Shown: positions 51,849 through 60,966, counted from the first letter of the stretch. The stretch: 64,000 bases of DNA from CABQCM01 sp965145485 (GCA_965145485.1 CBCTCU010000005.1:1-64000), one strand, 5' to 3'. Translations and numbers: made by a program. Notes: generated by a model not told the origin, from the letters alone.

Positions 51849-52817
51849 TCAAAAGCGTCCAGCCAGCTCGGCGGTCAGAGCGCCCACCATCGCCGGGTCA
51901 ATCGACCGGCCGAGCCATATCTCCTGCGCCGCGACGGCCTGGGCCACCAGCATGGTCAGCCCATTGACCGCCGGCTTTCCCGCCCGGCGGGCCAGGCGTA
52001 AGAATTCGGTTTCCCTTGGATTATATATCAAATCGGCCGCCGCGTCAAATTTTGATAAAATCTGCTCCCCCACCGGGCTGACCCCGGTATGGGGAAACAT
52101 CCCGACCGGCGTAGCGTTGACCACCAGCGCGCCCGCTATCCCTTCGAGCGTATCGTAGCCGATGACCTGCAATCGATCGTCCTCCTGCCAGCCGGGAAGA
52201 CGGGCCCTCTCTCCCGCCTGGGAGGGACGGCGGGTGACGGCATACAGCCGCTTGACCCCGCAATCGAGCAGCCAGGCCGCCGCCGCGCGATAGGCCCCGC
52301 CCGTACCCAGCACGGCGGCCACCCCGCCTGCCGGGTCGATCCCGGCGCTTTGGAGCATCCGCCCAAACCCCGCATAGTCGGTATTGTAGCCATACAGCCC
52401 CGTCCCTGCCGGCGGCTGCTCCCCCTCCGCTGGGCCGCCGGCCAGCGGCTTACAGGGGGAAGGCCGGCCGGGAGCGCCGCTATCCGATTCCCGGGAAGCC
52501 GCGGGGCGATGCGCCGGCCCCAAATCCTGCGCCAAAGGGGGCCGGCCGACGGCTACCGTGTTGACCGCGCCGATGGCGGCCGCCTCGGGCGAAAGCCCGC
52601 TCAGCTGGGGCAAAATGACCTCCTTATAGGGGATGGTCACATTGAAGCCGTCGTAGCCCTCCTCCGTCAGCCTCTGTGCGGCCGACGCGGCCTCAGCGGG
52701 GGAAAGCTCCCGCAGGTCATACCGCCCCTGCACCCCCAGCAGCTCAAACAGCCGGGTGTGTATGACCGCCGACAGGCTGTGGGAGAGGTGCTCACCGATC
52801 AGGCAAAACCGCTTCAT
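51849..52817 (-). CDS. aroE: Shikimate dehydrogenase with a 48-residue low-complexity insert
   Basis: A 322-residue NADPH enzyme reducing dehydroshikimate. Substrate domain motifs are LIGEHLSHSLSAVIH, FNVTIPYKE (catalytic Lys65) and GAVNTVAVG; the cofactor domain has VLGTGGAYRAAAAWL, VNATPVGM and the final NGLTMLVAQA. Between AVNTVAVG (residue 91) and GYNTDYAGF (from 143), where the family has about ten residues, there are some 48 extra Pro/Gly/Ala-rich residues (about 92-139; 52401-52544). The reading frame is open throughout. The ATG overlaps the pheA stop by 4 bp. The insert probably forms a loop and need not abolish activity. Confidence 0.94.
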   Translation of the reverse strand: MKRFCLIGEHLSHSLSAVIHTRLFELLGVQGRYDLRELSPAEAASAAQRLTEEGYDGFNVTIPYKEVILPQLSGLSPEAAAIGAVNTVAVGRPPLAQDLGPAHRPAASRESDSGAPGRPSPCKPLAGGPAEGEQPPAGTGLYGYNTDYAGFGRMLQSAGIDPAGGVAAVLGTGGAYRAAAAWLLDCGVKRLYAVTRRPSQAGERARLPGWQEDDRLQVIGYDTLEGIAGALVVNATPVGMFPHTGVSPVGEQILSKFDAAADLIYNPRETEFLRLARRAGKPAVNGLTMLVAQAVAAQEIWLGRSIDPAMVGALTAELAGRF

Positions 52818-54049
52818 CGGTCTGCCCTCCCGGCGCGGTAGCTGCCCAGCAGGCGGAAATAATCGGCATGGGCGGCAATCCCGCTGAGCGCCCGCTTGAC
52901 CGGCTCGGACTCGACGCTGCCCTGCAGGTCGACATACAGAAAGTACTTCCACCGGCTGTCGCGCAGGGGCCGGCTTTCAATTTTAAGCAGGTTCACCGAT
53001 TGCTCAAAGAAATAGCCCAGCAGCTTATACAGGGTGCCCGCCCGATCGTCGAGGGAAAAGACCACGCTGGTCTTGTCGTCGCGCGGGGTGACCCGCTGCG
53101 CCCGCTCGATGAGCACAAAGCGGGTGGTGTTGTCCTTGAGGTCGTTGATATCGGAGGCCAAAACCTCCAGCCCGTACAGGGACGCCGCCCTGCGGCTGGC
53201 AATGGCCGCGACCGAGGGATCCTTCTCCCTCGCCACCGAAAGGGCGGCGGCCGCGGTATTCAGCCACGGGACCGGCCGCATGGCGGGATACTGCTGGAGA
53301 AAAGCGCGGCTCTGCTCCAGCCCCTGGGGGTGGGAGCGCACCTCGCGGATCCCGTCGAGCGGCGCGCCGGGCAGGCCAAGCAAATGCTGACGGACGGTGA
53401 CGTATTCTTCCCCCGTAATGTAAAAATCATACTGGTGCAGCAGGTCGTAGACCTCGCTGACGCCGCCGGTGGAGGAGTTTTCAATCGGCAGCACACCGCA
53501 GCCGATCTCGCCCTGGCGCAGCGCCTCAAACACGTCGGCAAACCGGGGGTAATTGCGGCGGGGCGCGCCGGGGCCGAAGGCCTGCTCCAGCGCCGCTTCG
53601 GAAAAGGACCCCTCCTCCCCCTGAAAACCAATCGGAAACCGGATGTCGTCGGCGGGGGCCTGCGCACACAGCGGGGCCTCGCGGGTTTGCAGGGGATGGT
53701 TCACCGGGCCGTGCTCCCCACACGGGAGGCTGCCCTCTTGCGCGGGGCCGGATGCGGCCTCACAGGGCGACGGCGCCGAGCCCGCGCCGGCTTGTTCCTG
53801 CCAGTCGCGGCTTACCTCCATCAGGGATTCGAACAGCCTGCGCACCCCCGGGCGCAGCGACGGGTCGGCAACCGCCGCCTCGGCCTTTTGCAGCACTACT
53901 TCCTCCCTGCCCGGCTGCAACACCGGCAGGCCGTGCTCTTTTTTATACCGCGCGATATTTTCTACCGCCCGCATCCGCTGCTCATATAGCGCGCAGATTT
54001 CCCCATCCAGGCGGTCAATCTCAGCCCGGTACTCCTCCAGCTTGGTCAT
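52814..54049 (-). CDS. pheA: Bifunctional chorismate mutase/prephenate dehydratase
   Basis: A 411-residue protein for phenylalanine synthesis. Residues 1-85 are an AroQ-class chorismate mutase (EEYRAEIDRLDGEICALYEQ, with RMRAVENIARYKKEHGLPV). A Pro/Gly/Ala/Cys-rich linker covers about 86-134. Prephenate dehydratase follows with GFQGEEGSFSEAAL, GVLPIENSSTGGV and the catalytic DNTTRFVLIE. The C-terminal ACT domain has AGTLYKLLGYFFEQ and KIESRPLRDSRWKY, whose ESRP motif binds phenylalanine, so feedback inhibition is expected. The ATG at 54049 follows AAGGATCG. It overlaps aroE by 4 bp. Confidence 0.95.
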   Translation of the reverse strand: MTKLEEYRAEIDRLDGEICALYEQRMRAVENIARYKKEHGLPVLQPGREEVVLQKAEAAVADPSLRPGVRRLFESLMEVSRDWQEQAGAGSAPSPCEAASGPAQEGSLPCGEHGPVNHPLQTREAPLCAQAPADDIRFPIGFQGEEGSFSEAALEQAFGPGAPRRNYPRFADVFEALRQGEIGCGVLPIENSSTGGVSEVYDLLHQYDFYITGEEYVTVRQHLLGLPGAPLDGIREVRSHPQGLEQSRAFLQQYPAMRPVPWLNTAAAALSVAREKDPSVAAIASRRAASLYGLEVLASDINDLKDNTTRFVLIERAQRVTPRDDKTSVVFSLDDRAGTLYKLLGYFFEQSVNLLKIESRPLRDSRWKYFLYVDLQGSVESEPVKRALSGIAAHADYFRLLGSYRAGRADR

Positions 54050-54366
54050 GGAACATTCTCGATCCTTTCGGTTTAAAGTGAAGCTTGCGGCAATCCGCGT
54101 GGGGCCGTCGTGCGCCCCGGAGGGGGAGAAGCAGTGTTTCCCATCGGCAATCCCCGTGCACGGCCCGGCATCGTGCCGCCGTTGGCAATCGGCCATGGCG
54201 CGACAAAGACCCACCCTTTTTCATCATCCTATTTGCAGTTGGGGCTGGCGAGACGCGGTCGCTACTCTTTCTATCGCGGCGCTGTATCCCAGCTTGAGCC
54301 CACGCCGCCACGCCGCGCCCTGGCCCCGTATCAGCCGGCGCAGGCCGGGCCGCGGCAATCTGGGGG
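54050..54366. other. Gap inside the aromatic gene run
   Basis: 317 bp between aroC and pheA, the only long break in the run. No gene, terminator or T-box-like element was recognised, so either read-through or an unseen promoter serves pheA onward. Confidence 0.45.
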
Positions 54367-55440
54367 TCAGCGCAGCAGCTCATACACGGCCAGGGCCGCC
54401 GCCGCCTCCACCACCGGAAGGGCGCGCTGGGCGATGCAGGGATCGTGCCGCCCCTCGATGGAGATGGTCGTCTCGACCATCTCCCCCAGCAGCACGGTGG
54501 TCTGTTCCCGGGCAATCGATGGGGTCGGCTTGACCGCGACGCGGAATACCACCGGCATCCCATTGGTGATCCCGCCCAGGATGCCGCCGTTGTGATTGGT
54601 GCGGGTGCGCACCCGCCCAGCCTCGATGCAATAGGGGTCGTTCGCCCCGCTGCCCCGCATCCCGGCCAGGGAGAAACCGTCGCCGAACTCCACCCCCTTG
54701 ACCGCGGGGATGGAAAAGAGCAGGTGGGCGAGCACCGATTCCAGGGAATCGAAGAATGGGTTTCCCACCCCGGCGGGGAGGCCGCAGACGGCGCATTCCA
54801 CCAGGCCGCCCACCGAATCGCCCGCCTCCCTCGCGGCGGCGACGGCGCTGCGCATGGCGCCTTCCACCCCGGGGTCGAGCAGCGGCAATGCCATCGCCTG
54901 CAAGCCCTCAAGCTCATCCGGCGCGACGCTCACCGGGTCAAAGCGGCGGTCCTCCACCCCGGCGATGGCGGCGATATGGCCGCCCACGACAATCCCCTGC
55001 CGGCGCAGAATCTGCCGGATGAGCGCGCCGCAAAAGACCAGCGGCGCGGTGATGCGCCCCGAGAAATGCCCCCCGCCGCGCGGGTCGTTAAAGCCGTCAT
55101 AGCGGACAAACCCGGTAAAATCGGCATGGCCGGGGCGGGGGCGGTTTTTGAGATTGGCGTAGTCGCCCGAACGGGTGTTGCGATTTTCGATCACGGCGCA
55201 CAGGGGCGCGCCGGTGGTCTTATCCTCATACACCCCGCTGAGGATGCGGGGCACGTCCTCCTCCCTTCGGGGGGTGGACAGCTCGTCCCTGCCGGGGGCG
55301 CGGCGGCGCATCTGGCGGAGAATCTCCTCATAATCGATCTCCACACCGGCCGGAAGGCCGTCCATCACCACCCCGATGGCCGGGCCGTGCGACTCCCCAA
55401 ACAGGGAGATTTTACATTTGGTCCCCCAACTCGAGCTCAT
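54367..55440 (-). CDS. aroC: Chorismate synthase
   Basis: A 357-residue FMN-dependent enzyme making chorismate from EPSP. Signatures are ISLFGESHGPAIGVVMDGLP, GRDELSTPRRE, PRPGHADFTGF and the RGGGHFSGRITAPLV stretch with HGDH-type active-site residues replaced as usual by GGGHFSGR. NDPYCIEAGRVRTRTNHNGG and a REQTTVLLGE segment follow. The ATG at 55440 follows GGAGGTGCG and lies inside the end of aroA (29-bp overlap). Confidence 0.96.
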   Translation of the reverse strand: MSSSWGTKCKISLFGESHGPAIGVVMDGLPAGVEIDYEEILRQMRRRAPGRDELSTPRREEDVPRILSGVYEDKTTGAPLCAVIENRNTRSGDYANLKNRPRPGHADFTGFVRYDGFNDPRGGGHFSGRITAPLVFCGALIRQILRRQGIVVGGHIAAIAGVEDRRFDPVSVAPDELEGLQAMALPLLDPGVEGAMRSAVAAAREAGDSVGGLVECAVCGLPAGVGNPFFDSLESVLAHLLFSIPAVKGVEFGDGFSLAGMRGSGANDPYCIEAGRVRTRTNHNGGILGGITNGMPVVFRVAVKPTPSIAREQTTVLLGEMVETTISIEGRHDPCIAQRALPVVEAAAALAVYELLR

Positions 55441-56953
55441 CAAACGCACCTCCAAGCCGGCGGTAATCCTCAAAAAAGCCGGGATAAGATTTGCTGACAC
55501 AGGGATAATCCTTCAAAACAAAGGGCTGCTCGCATACGGCGGCCGCCACCGCGAGGGTCATGGCCATGCGGTGGTCGCCATGGCTCCAGACCTGCCCGCC
55601 CCCTCGCAGCGGAAAGCCGCCGGCCGGCCGGCCGGCAATGCGCAGATCGTCCGGCCCTTCCCGCACGGCCGCGCCGAGGGCGGAAAGCTCGCTGACCACG
55701 GCGTGCAGGCGGTCGCATTCCTTGATGCGCAGGCGGCCGGCGTTGACGATATGGGTCTCCCCTTCGCAGGCGCAGGCAACGGCGGCCAGCACGGGGATAA
55801 TATCGGGGTACTGGGCCGCGTCGATCACGCAGCCGTGCAGACGGTGGGCGGTGCAGATAAGGTTGCCCGCCGCGTCCCATTCGACCCTCGCCCCCATGCG
55901 CCGCAGGATGTCGCAGACGGCGCGGTCGCCCTGGGCCGAATCGCGCCGCAGCCCGGCGACGCGCAATAGCGTGCCGGCGGACGGCGCGGCCCCTCCCCCT
56001 GCCGGGGAGCCGGCTCCTTCTTCGGGGGATGGCGCGTCGATCACAGCGCCGCAGGCGGGCGGCACATCCTGCCCCGGGGCAGCCGTTTCCTTCCCCGGCC
56101 CGGTCGGGCAGCCGTCGGCGACAGCCCCCGGCTGGCCGGAAAAAGCGGGGAAATTACCCGGCGAGCCTCCATCCCCCAAAAGGCTTCGCCGCACGCCGGC
56201 CAACGCCCCGGCCGCGAGGAAAAAGGCGGCCTGGCTGTAATCCCCCTCGACGGTATAATCGGCCGGGCGGTAGCCCCCGGGCTTCACTTCAAAAACCCGG
56301 TAGGCGTCGTGGGATACCTCTGCTCCAAAAGCCCGCATGACCTGCAGGGTGAGGTCAAGATATCCCTTGGATTCCAGCGGGCCCTCCACCACGATGCGGG
56401 AAGGGCCGTCGAGCAGGGGCAGCGCGAGCAGCAGCCCGGTAATATACTGGGAGCTGACGTTGCCCGGCAGGCGAAAGACGCCCGGGCGCAGCCTGCCCCG
56501 CAGGGTGAGGTCCAGCCTGCCCTCGGCCGCTTCAAAGGGGATGCCCTGCTCGCGCAGGATGGCAAAGTAGGCGTCCAGAGGCCGCTTGCCCAGGTTGCCC
56601 TGGCCGGTCATCCGCACCGGGCGGCCCAACGCCAGAGCGACCGGCAGCAAAAACCGCAGGGTGGAGCCCGACTCCTTGCAGTCAATCAGGGCGGGCTCGA
56701 CATCCGCCGCCCCCCTGGATGCGGCGGCATGCACCACGACGGCATCCCCCTGCCACTCCATCCTCGCGCCCAGCGCGGCCGCCCCGCCGAGGGTGGCAAG
56801 GATATCATCCGACGGCGCGATGTTGCGCACCGTGCTGGAGCCACCGCCTGCCAGCGCGGCGCACAGCAGGGCGCGGTGGGCGACGCTTTTGGAGGGGGGG
56901 ACCTTCACCCGGCCGGACAGGCAGGCGGGGGAAAGCAGAAGATCGCGACTCAA
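55412..56953 (-). CDS. aroA: EPSP synthase with about 70-residue low-complexity insert
   Basis: A 513-residue enzyme (usual about 430) joining shikimate-3-phosphate and PEP. Motifs are PPSKSVAHRALLCAALA, KESGSTLRFLLP, GNVSSQYITGLLLALPLL, VEGDYSQAAFFLAAGAL, DIIPVLAAVACACEGETHI, RLRIKECDRLHAV and SHGDHRMAMTLAVA. Between GALAGVRR (to 255) and TLLRVAGLRRDSAQGD (from 328) sits an insert rich in Gly, Pro, Ala and Cys, placed where the family has only a few residues; genomic span about 55970-56188. The frame is intact. TTG start at 56953 overlapping the aroB stop (TTGA), with AAAGGATGG upstream. Confidence 0.95.
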   Translation of the reverse strand: MSRDLLLSPACLSGRVKVPPSKSVAHRALLCAALAGGGSSTVRNIAPSDDILATLGGAAALGARMEWQGDAVVVHAAASRGAADVEPALIDCKESGSTLRFLLPVALALGRPVRMTGQGNLGKRPLDAYFAILREQGIPFEAAEGRLDLTLRGRLRPGVFRLPGNVSSQYITGLLLALPLLDGPSRIVVEGPLESKGYLDLTLQVMRAFGAEVSHDAYRVFEVKPGGYRPADYTVEGDYSQAAFFLAAGALAGVRRSLLGDGGSPGNFPAFSGQPGAVADGCPTGPGKETAAPGQDVPPACGAVIDAPSPEEGAGSPAGGGAAPSAGTLLRVAGLRRDSAQGDRAVCDILRRMGARVEWDAAGNLICTAHRLHGCVIDAAQYPDIIPVLAAVACACEGETHIVNAGRLRIKECDRLHAVVSELSALGAAVREGPDDLRIAGRPAGGFPLRGGGQVWSHGDHRMAMTLAVAAAVCEQPFVLKDYPCVSKSYPGFFEDYRRLGGAFDELELGDQM

Positions 56954-58080
56954 TGCAGACCATCCTTTCCCGCCTCGCCGGCGCAGGCAGTATCATCCTC
57001 CTCCAGCTCGCCCGTAAGCAGTGGAGAAAAGTAAGAAGCGTCGGTCGAATAGAGCACGCCCCGCCCCATCTGCTCAAGCAGCACGACGGTGAGCCGTTGC
57101 CCTAAATTCTTTTTATCCCGCTGCAAAAATGGGATCAGTAGCTGCTTGTCCCCCTCCCACCGGGTGGGAAGGCCGAAAGCGCGCAGCAGCCGCGCAATCC
57201 GCCCGGCCGTGCCGCCGGGGGTCTGCCCCCTGGCCTGCGCCAGGCGGGAGATGGTCACCATGCCGATACCCACCGCCTCGCCGTGGCTGTGGCCGGTGTA
57301 GTGCTCGGCCCCCTCGATGGCGTGGCCGATGGTATGGCCGAAATTGAGCAGCATGCGCTGGCCGTTGTCCTGCTCGTCGGCCTCGACGACCGCCCCCTTG
57401 ATCTCGCAGCAGCGGGCGACGATCGCCTCAATGCGCTCCATCACCCCAAGGCGGGGATTGCCCTGCTGCGCGCACTCCCAGAGCAAATCAAACAGCGCCT
57501 CGTCCCGGATGCAGGCCGTTTTCACCACCTCGGCCAGCCCGTCGGCAAAAAAGCGGTCGGTCAGGGATTCGAGCGCCCGGGGATCGGCCAGCACGGCCCG
57601 AGGCTGATAAAAGGCCCCCACCAGATTTTTCCCCTGCGGCAGATCGACCGCCACCTTCCCCCCCACCGACGAATCCACCTGGGCAAGCAGGGTGGTGGGA
57701 AGCTGGACAAAGGGAACCCCCCGCAGAAAGGATGCGGCCGCAAAGCCGCCGAGGTCGCCAATGACCCCGCCCCCCAGGGTCAGCACCAGGTCCCGGCGGG
57801 TCAGGCCGAAGGAGACCATGCGCTCGTAAATGGCCGGGAGGGTCGAAAAGTCCTTGGTCGGCTCCCCCGCGGGAAGGGTGAGCAAATCGGCCCGAATTCC
57901 TGCCCCGGCAAGGGATTCGAGCACCTGCGGCGCATAGAGCGGTCCGACGTTTTCGTCGGTGATGACCATGGCGCGCCCGGCGGTGAAAGGGCGGACAAAA
58001 TCCCCCACCCGGCCCAGCACGCCGCGGTCGATGATAATATCATAGCTTCTCTGGCCAAGGCTGACCGGTACTACCTGCAT
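56950..58080 (-). CDS. aroB: 3-dehydroquinate synthase
   Basis: A 376-residue NAD- and zinc-dependent cyclase. Conserved pieces are AMVITDENVGPLYA, LPAGEPTKDFSTL, LVLTLGGGVIGDLGGFAAAS, QLPTTLLAQVDSSVGGKVAVD, KNLVGAFYQP, the metal ligands in LNFGHTIGHAIE and TGHSHGEAVGIGM, and LQRDKKNLGQRL. Full length with a short acidic tail. It overlaps aroA by 4 bp and follows aroF by 12 bp. Confidence 0.97.
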   Translation of the reverse strand: MQVVPVSLGQRSYDIIIDRGVLGRVGDFVRPFTAGRAMVITDENVGPLYAPQVLESLAGAGIRADLLTLPAGEPTKDFSTLPAIYERMVSFGLTRRDLVLTLGGGVIGDLGGFAAASFLRGVPFVQLPTTLLAQVDSSVGGKVAVDLPQGKNLVGAFYQPRAVLADPRALESLTDRFFADGLAEVVKTACIRDEALFDLLWECAQQGNPRLGVMERIEAIVARCCEIKGAVVEADEQDNGQRMLLNFGHTIGHAIEGAEHYTGHSHGEAVGIGMVTISRLAQARGQTPGGTAGRIARLLRAFGLPTRWEGDKQLLIPFLQRDKKNLGQRLTVVLLEQMGRGVLYSTDASYFSPLLTGELEEDDTACAGEAGKDGLH

Positions 58081-58092
58081 GCTTGTCCCTCC

Positions 58093-59121
58093 TCAGCGGC
58101 CGGATTCGGGCATGGCGCGCCCGACCGCCCGTGCCACCGGATCGAGCCTGCGCATCAGATGGCCGAACTCCTCCGGTGTGATCGACTGCTGGCCGTCGCA
58201 CCAGGCATGGGCCGGATCGTTGTGCACCTCGATAATCAGCCCGTCGGCCCCGGCGGCGACGGCGGCCAGCGCCAGCGGCTCAACCAGCTCGCTCTTGCCG
58301 GTGGCGTGGCTCGGGTCGACAATGACCGGAAGGTGGCTTGCCTTTTTGGCCACCACGACAGCCGACAAATCCAGGGTGTTGCGGGTGCTGGTCTCAAAGG
58401 TGCGGATTCCCCGCTCGCACAGGATGATCTCCTCGTTGCCCCCCGCGGCAATGTACTCGGCCGCCATGAGCCATTCCTCCACCGTGGCCGACAGGCCGCG
58501 CTTGAGCAAAATGGGCTTGCGGATCTGCCCGAGCTCGTGCAAAAGGTCAAAATTCTGCATATTGCGCGCGCCGACCTGGATGACGTCGACGTCCCGCTCA
58601 AACACCTCGATGTCGTGCGGGGCCATGATCTCGGTAACGATGGGCAGCCCGGTCTGCTCGCGGGCCAGCTTGAGCAGCTCGAGGCCCTGGTACTTGAGCC
58701 CCTGGAAGGCATAGGGGGAGGAGCGCGGCTTAAAAGCCCCCCCGCGCAGGAACTGGGCGCCGCACTGCTTGACGTCGTGGGCGACCTGCGTGATCTGCTC
58801 CTCGGTTTCGACCGAGCAGGGGCCGGCGATCAGGGCCAGGGTGTTCCCTCCGATGGCGGCGTTGCCCACCCGGACGACCGAATCGTCGGGGTGAAACTGC
58901 CGGTTGACCCTTTTGTAGGGCTCGGAAATCTTGACCACCCGGTCCACGTAAGGGTTGGCCTCCAGATGCGAGCGGTCAATCCCGGCCGTGTTGCCGATCA
59001 GGCCGAGGATGGACAGCTCCGACCCAATGACCGGGCTGACCTCTACCCCCTGCGCCAAAAGGTATTGGGTGAGCAGGTCGATTTCGCTCTGGGGGGTCTG
59101 GGGCTTTAAAATGACTACCAT
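58093..59121 (-). CDS. aroF: DAHP synthase (type I-beta with N-terminal regulatory domain)
   Basis: The 342-residue first enzyme of the shikimate pathway, condensing PEP and erythrose-4-phosphate. An N-terminal ferredoxin-like regulatory domain (about 1-75, MVVILKPQTPQSEIDLLTQY) precedes the barrel: LIAGPCSVETEEQI, QFLRGGAFKPRSSPYAFQG, ILLKRGLSATVEEWL, LCERGIRTFE and VDPSHATGKSE. The N-terminal domain is the one through which Tyr/Phe inhibit Thermotoga-type enzymes. The ATG at 59121 has AAAGG about 10 bp upstream. It is first in the aromatic operon; no clear promoter or T-box was recognised in the 265 bp upstream. Confidence 0.96.
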   Translation of the reverse strand: MVVILKPQTPQSEIDLLTQYLLAQGVEVSPVIGSELSILGLIGNTAGIDRSHLEANPYVDRVVKISEPYKRVNRQFHPDDSVVRVGNAAIGGNTLALIAGPCSVETEEQITQVAHDVKQCGAQFLRGGAFKPRSSPYAFQGLKYQGLELLKLAREQTGLPIVTEIMAPHDIEVFERDVDVIQVGARNMQNFDLLHELGQIRKPILLKRGLSATVEEWLMAAEYIAAGGNEEIILCERGIRTFETSTRNTLDLSAVVVAKKASHLPVIVDPSHATGKSELVEPLALAAVAAGADGLIIEVHNDPAHAWCDGQQSITPEEFGHLMRRLDPVARAVGRAMPESGR

Positions 59122-59386
59122 AATGCATCTTGCCTTTCGGGTAAAATTAATGAGGGAACGAGGGGAATGCTCGGGCTGTGTGATAGAGGGCGTCGGGTTT
59201 GTCAAAGCGAACCCATCCTTTCGCCCCGCTGGCGGCGTACAACGTGAGCTACCGGGTCATGGAGCGGAATCCGACCCACCGTATGCCGGGCTGCGTCACC
59301 CCCACCGCCCGGTCCAAAACGGGCCGGCTATAGGTACGGCCGGCTATCCGGCGAGCCGCTCCCCCAAGCCGACCGGTGCAAAACGG

Positions 59387-60235
59387 TCAAGGCTCGGCCT
59401 GCGGCTGGGCCGGGTCGGGCGGCGGGATCACCCGGTTGAGCTGGCCGACGCCCTGCAACTCAAATTCCTTGATGGCCCGCAGCAGACGACGGCGCAGGTA
59501 TCCAAACAGATACACCCCCACGCCGATGGCCACAAAGCACAGCATCACCAGCACGGTCAGCTCGACCTGGACCGTGCCGGTAACCAGGCAGACGAGCAAA
59601 AACAGCAGGGGGATCACCAGCATCGCAATGCCAAAAGAATTGACAATTTTTTTGTACAGATCCGCTCGGTTGCGAGCGCGCTCGAGCTGGCCGTGGCGTT
59701 TCCAGTATTCCTCCGGCCGCTGCAGCCAGTATTGGGCGAGGAGGTCCCTCTGATTCTGGGGCAGCTCGGAGGAGGGGACGGTGTAGTTGGGATCCTGCTG
59801 TAAAATTTCTTTCTCCAGCGCAAAAATCTCGTCGTCCCACGCCTTGCGGTCGGCCTCCAGCATGCCATATTTGAAGTCCCGGGTGGCGGCGCCCAGCCCC
59901 ATCACCCGCAGATAGACCGCCGTCTTGCGGCAACGAAGGGGATCCAGCCCGCTCTCGGCCAGCATTTCGTATGCCATACAGGCCGACCGGGTCGCGTCGA
60001 GAAAGGCCCGGTAAGCCCGCGCGGTTGGAAAGGTCACATAGCCGTTGTAGCTGCGCAAAAGGACGTCGTCGTTATAAACCTGCTCCATTCGGTCAAGAAG
60101 CTGGCCGCACAGCGCCGCAGCCTCCCCCTCGGGAAGCGGAACCAGCCGCTGGGCCGCTTCGCTAAAATAGGGGACAGCCTCGACAAAGGTCATCTCTTTG
60201 GAAAAAAGCTCACTTTGAAAAATCTCAGGCTGCAT
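59387..60235 (-). CDS. Hypothetical membrane protein (282 aa)
   Basis: About 180 residues of helical soluble region (MTFVEAVPYFSEAAQRLVPL, YNGYVTFPTARAYRAFLDA) are followed by two adjacent membrane helices (FGIAMLVIPLLFLLVCLVTG and VELTVLVMLCFVAIGVGVYL) and a basic tail, then a Pro-rich end. The ATG at 60235 follows GGAGGG. The family is not recognised. It lies 265 bp upstream of aroF on the same strand, but the spacing argues against a shared function. Confidence 0.75.
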   Translation of the reverse strand: MQPEIFQSELFSKEMTFVEAVPYFSEAAQRLVPLPEGEAAALCGQLLDRMEQVYNDDVLLRSYNGYVTFPTARAYRAFLDATRSACMAYEMLAESGLDPLRCRKTAVYLRVMGLGAATRDFKYGMLEADRKAWDDEIFALEKEILQQDPNYTVPSSELPQNQRDLLAQYWLQRPEEYWKRHGQLERARNRADLYKKIVNSFGIAMLVIPLLFLLVCLVTGTVQVELTVLVMLCFVAIGVGVYLFGYLRRRLLRAIKEFELQGVGQLNRVIPPPDPAQPQAEP

Positions 60236-60659
60236 AGAGATCCCTCCAATCGCTTCATTTTGCAAAGAAAAATGATACGGATAACGGCATGAAACCGACC
60301 CAGCCGCTACAAACAAAACCCAAACATTCGTCAAAAGCATGGCCGGCTGCGGCCAACCGGCAGCATCCACGCGAAGCCGGATCGGCGCCCGACGCGCATG
60401 GCCCCATGCCTGCTTCAATGACAAACAGGATCATCGTTATCCTTATTTTATCACATCCGTCAAGAGCATGAAAAGGGCCAGACTCTCGGCAGCCTGCGAC
60501 GGTCATCCACCGCCAAGCGCGCCCGCTTCATAGCCGCTTGCCGCCATAGCGCCCTCACACAGCACAAATCGTATCGCCCACAGAAACTGAAAGTACCATA
60601 ACCATCTGTCATCTGCGGCTATGGCATCAAAAAAGCGCGCGGTGCGAGTGGCGACATGA

Positions 60660-60720
60660 CACACAGCCATGAGCCTGTGCTTAAAATCAAAGTATTATCG
60701 CCCTTGATCGCTATGATATC
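60660..60720 (-). repeat. Interspersed intergenic repeat, diverged copy C
   Basis: Shares the order GCC(A)TGAGCC..GTGCT..AAATCAAAGTATTAT and ...CGCTATGATATC with the copy at 60885-60946, with several changes. Confidence 0.45.
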
Positions 60721-60830
60721 GGAACTTGCAGCGTCAGTGACATCCGCTGTACATAACCGTCTGCGGATGTTAATTCATGGACGTAAATTGAAAATGGCAT
60801 CCGATGCATATGGTCATAAATCAGAATATA

Positions 60831-60848
60831 ATAGCGACTCGTCGTTAT
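60831..60848. repeat. Interspersed hairpin, partial copy D
   Basis: ATAGCGAC (60831-60838) pairs with GTCGTTAT (60841-60848, one wobble), followed by GATATCAT as in the other copies. Confidence 0.5.
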
Positions 60849-60884
60849 GATATCATGGGCCCCCGGCGTGAATGATATCATACG

Positions 60885-60966
60885 CACATGGCCTCAGGCC
60901 CATGCTCAAAATCAAAGCATCATAGCCGTTCGCGGCTATTATATCATATATCTTTTTATCAGACAA
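60885..60966 (-). repeat. Interspersed intergenic repeat, copy B, with promoter-like boxes
   Basis: Closely matches copy A (46165-46228). The hairpin ATAGCCG-TTCG-CGGCTAT (60922-60939) has a stable tetraloop. On the minus strand TTGTCT (60961-60966), 17 bp and TATAAT (60938-60943) form a plausible promoter running into the repeat. Confidence 0.65.

Noticed and set aside
54050..54366. An extra gene between aroC and pheA
   Set aside because: Open frames cross this gap on both strands, but none has a start site or a motif; the upstream extension of pheA is not conserved-looking.
59122..59386. T-box or leader attenuator before aroF
   Set aside because: No T-box specifier or antiterminator consensus and no Phe/Tyr-rich leader peptide with terminator could be drawn.
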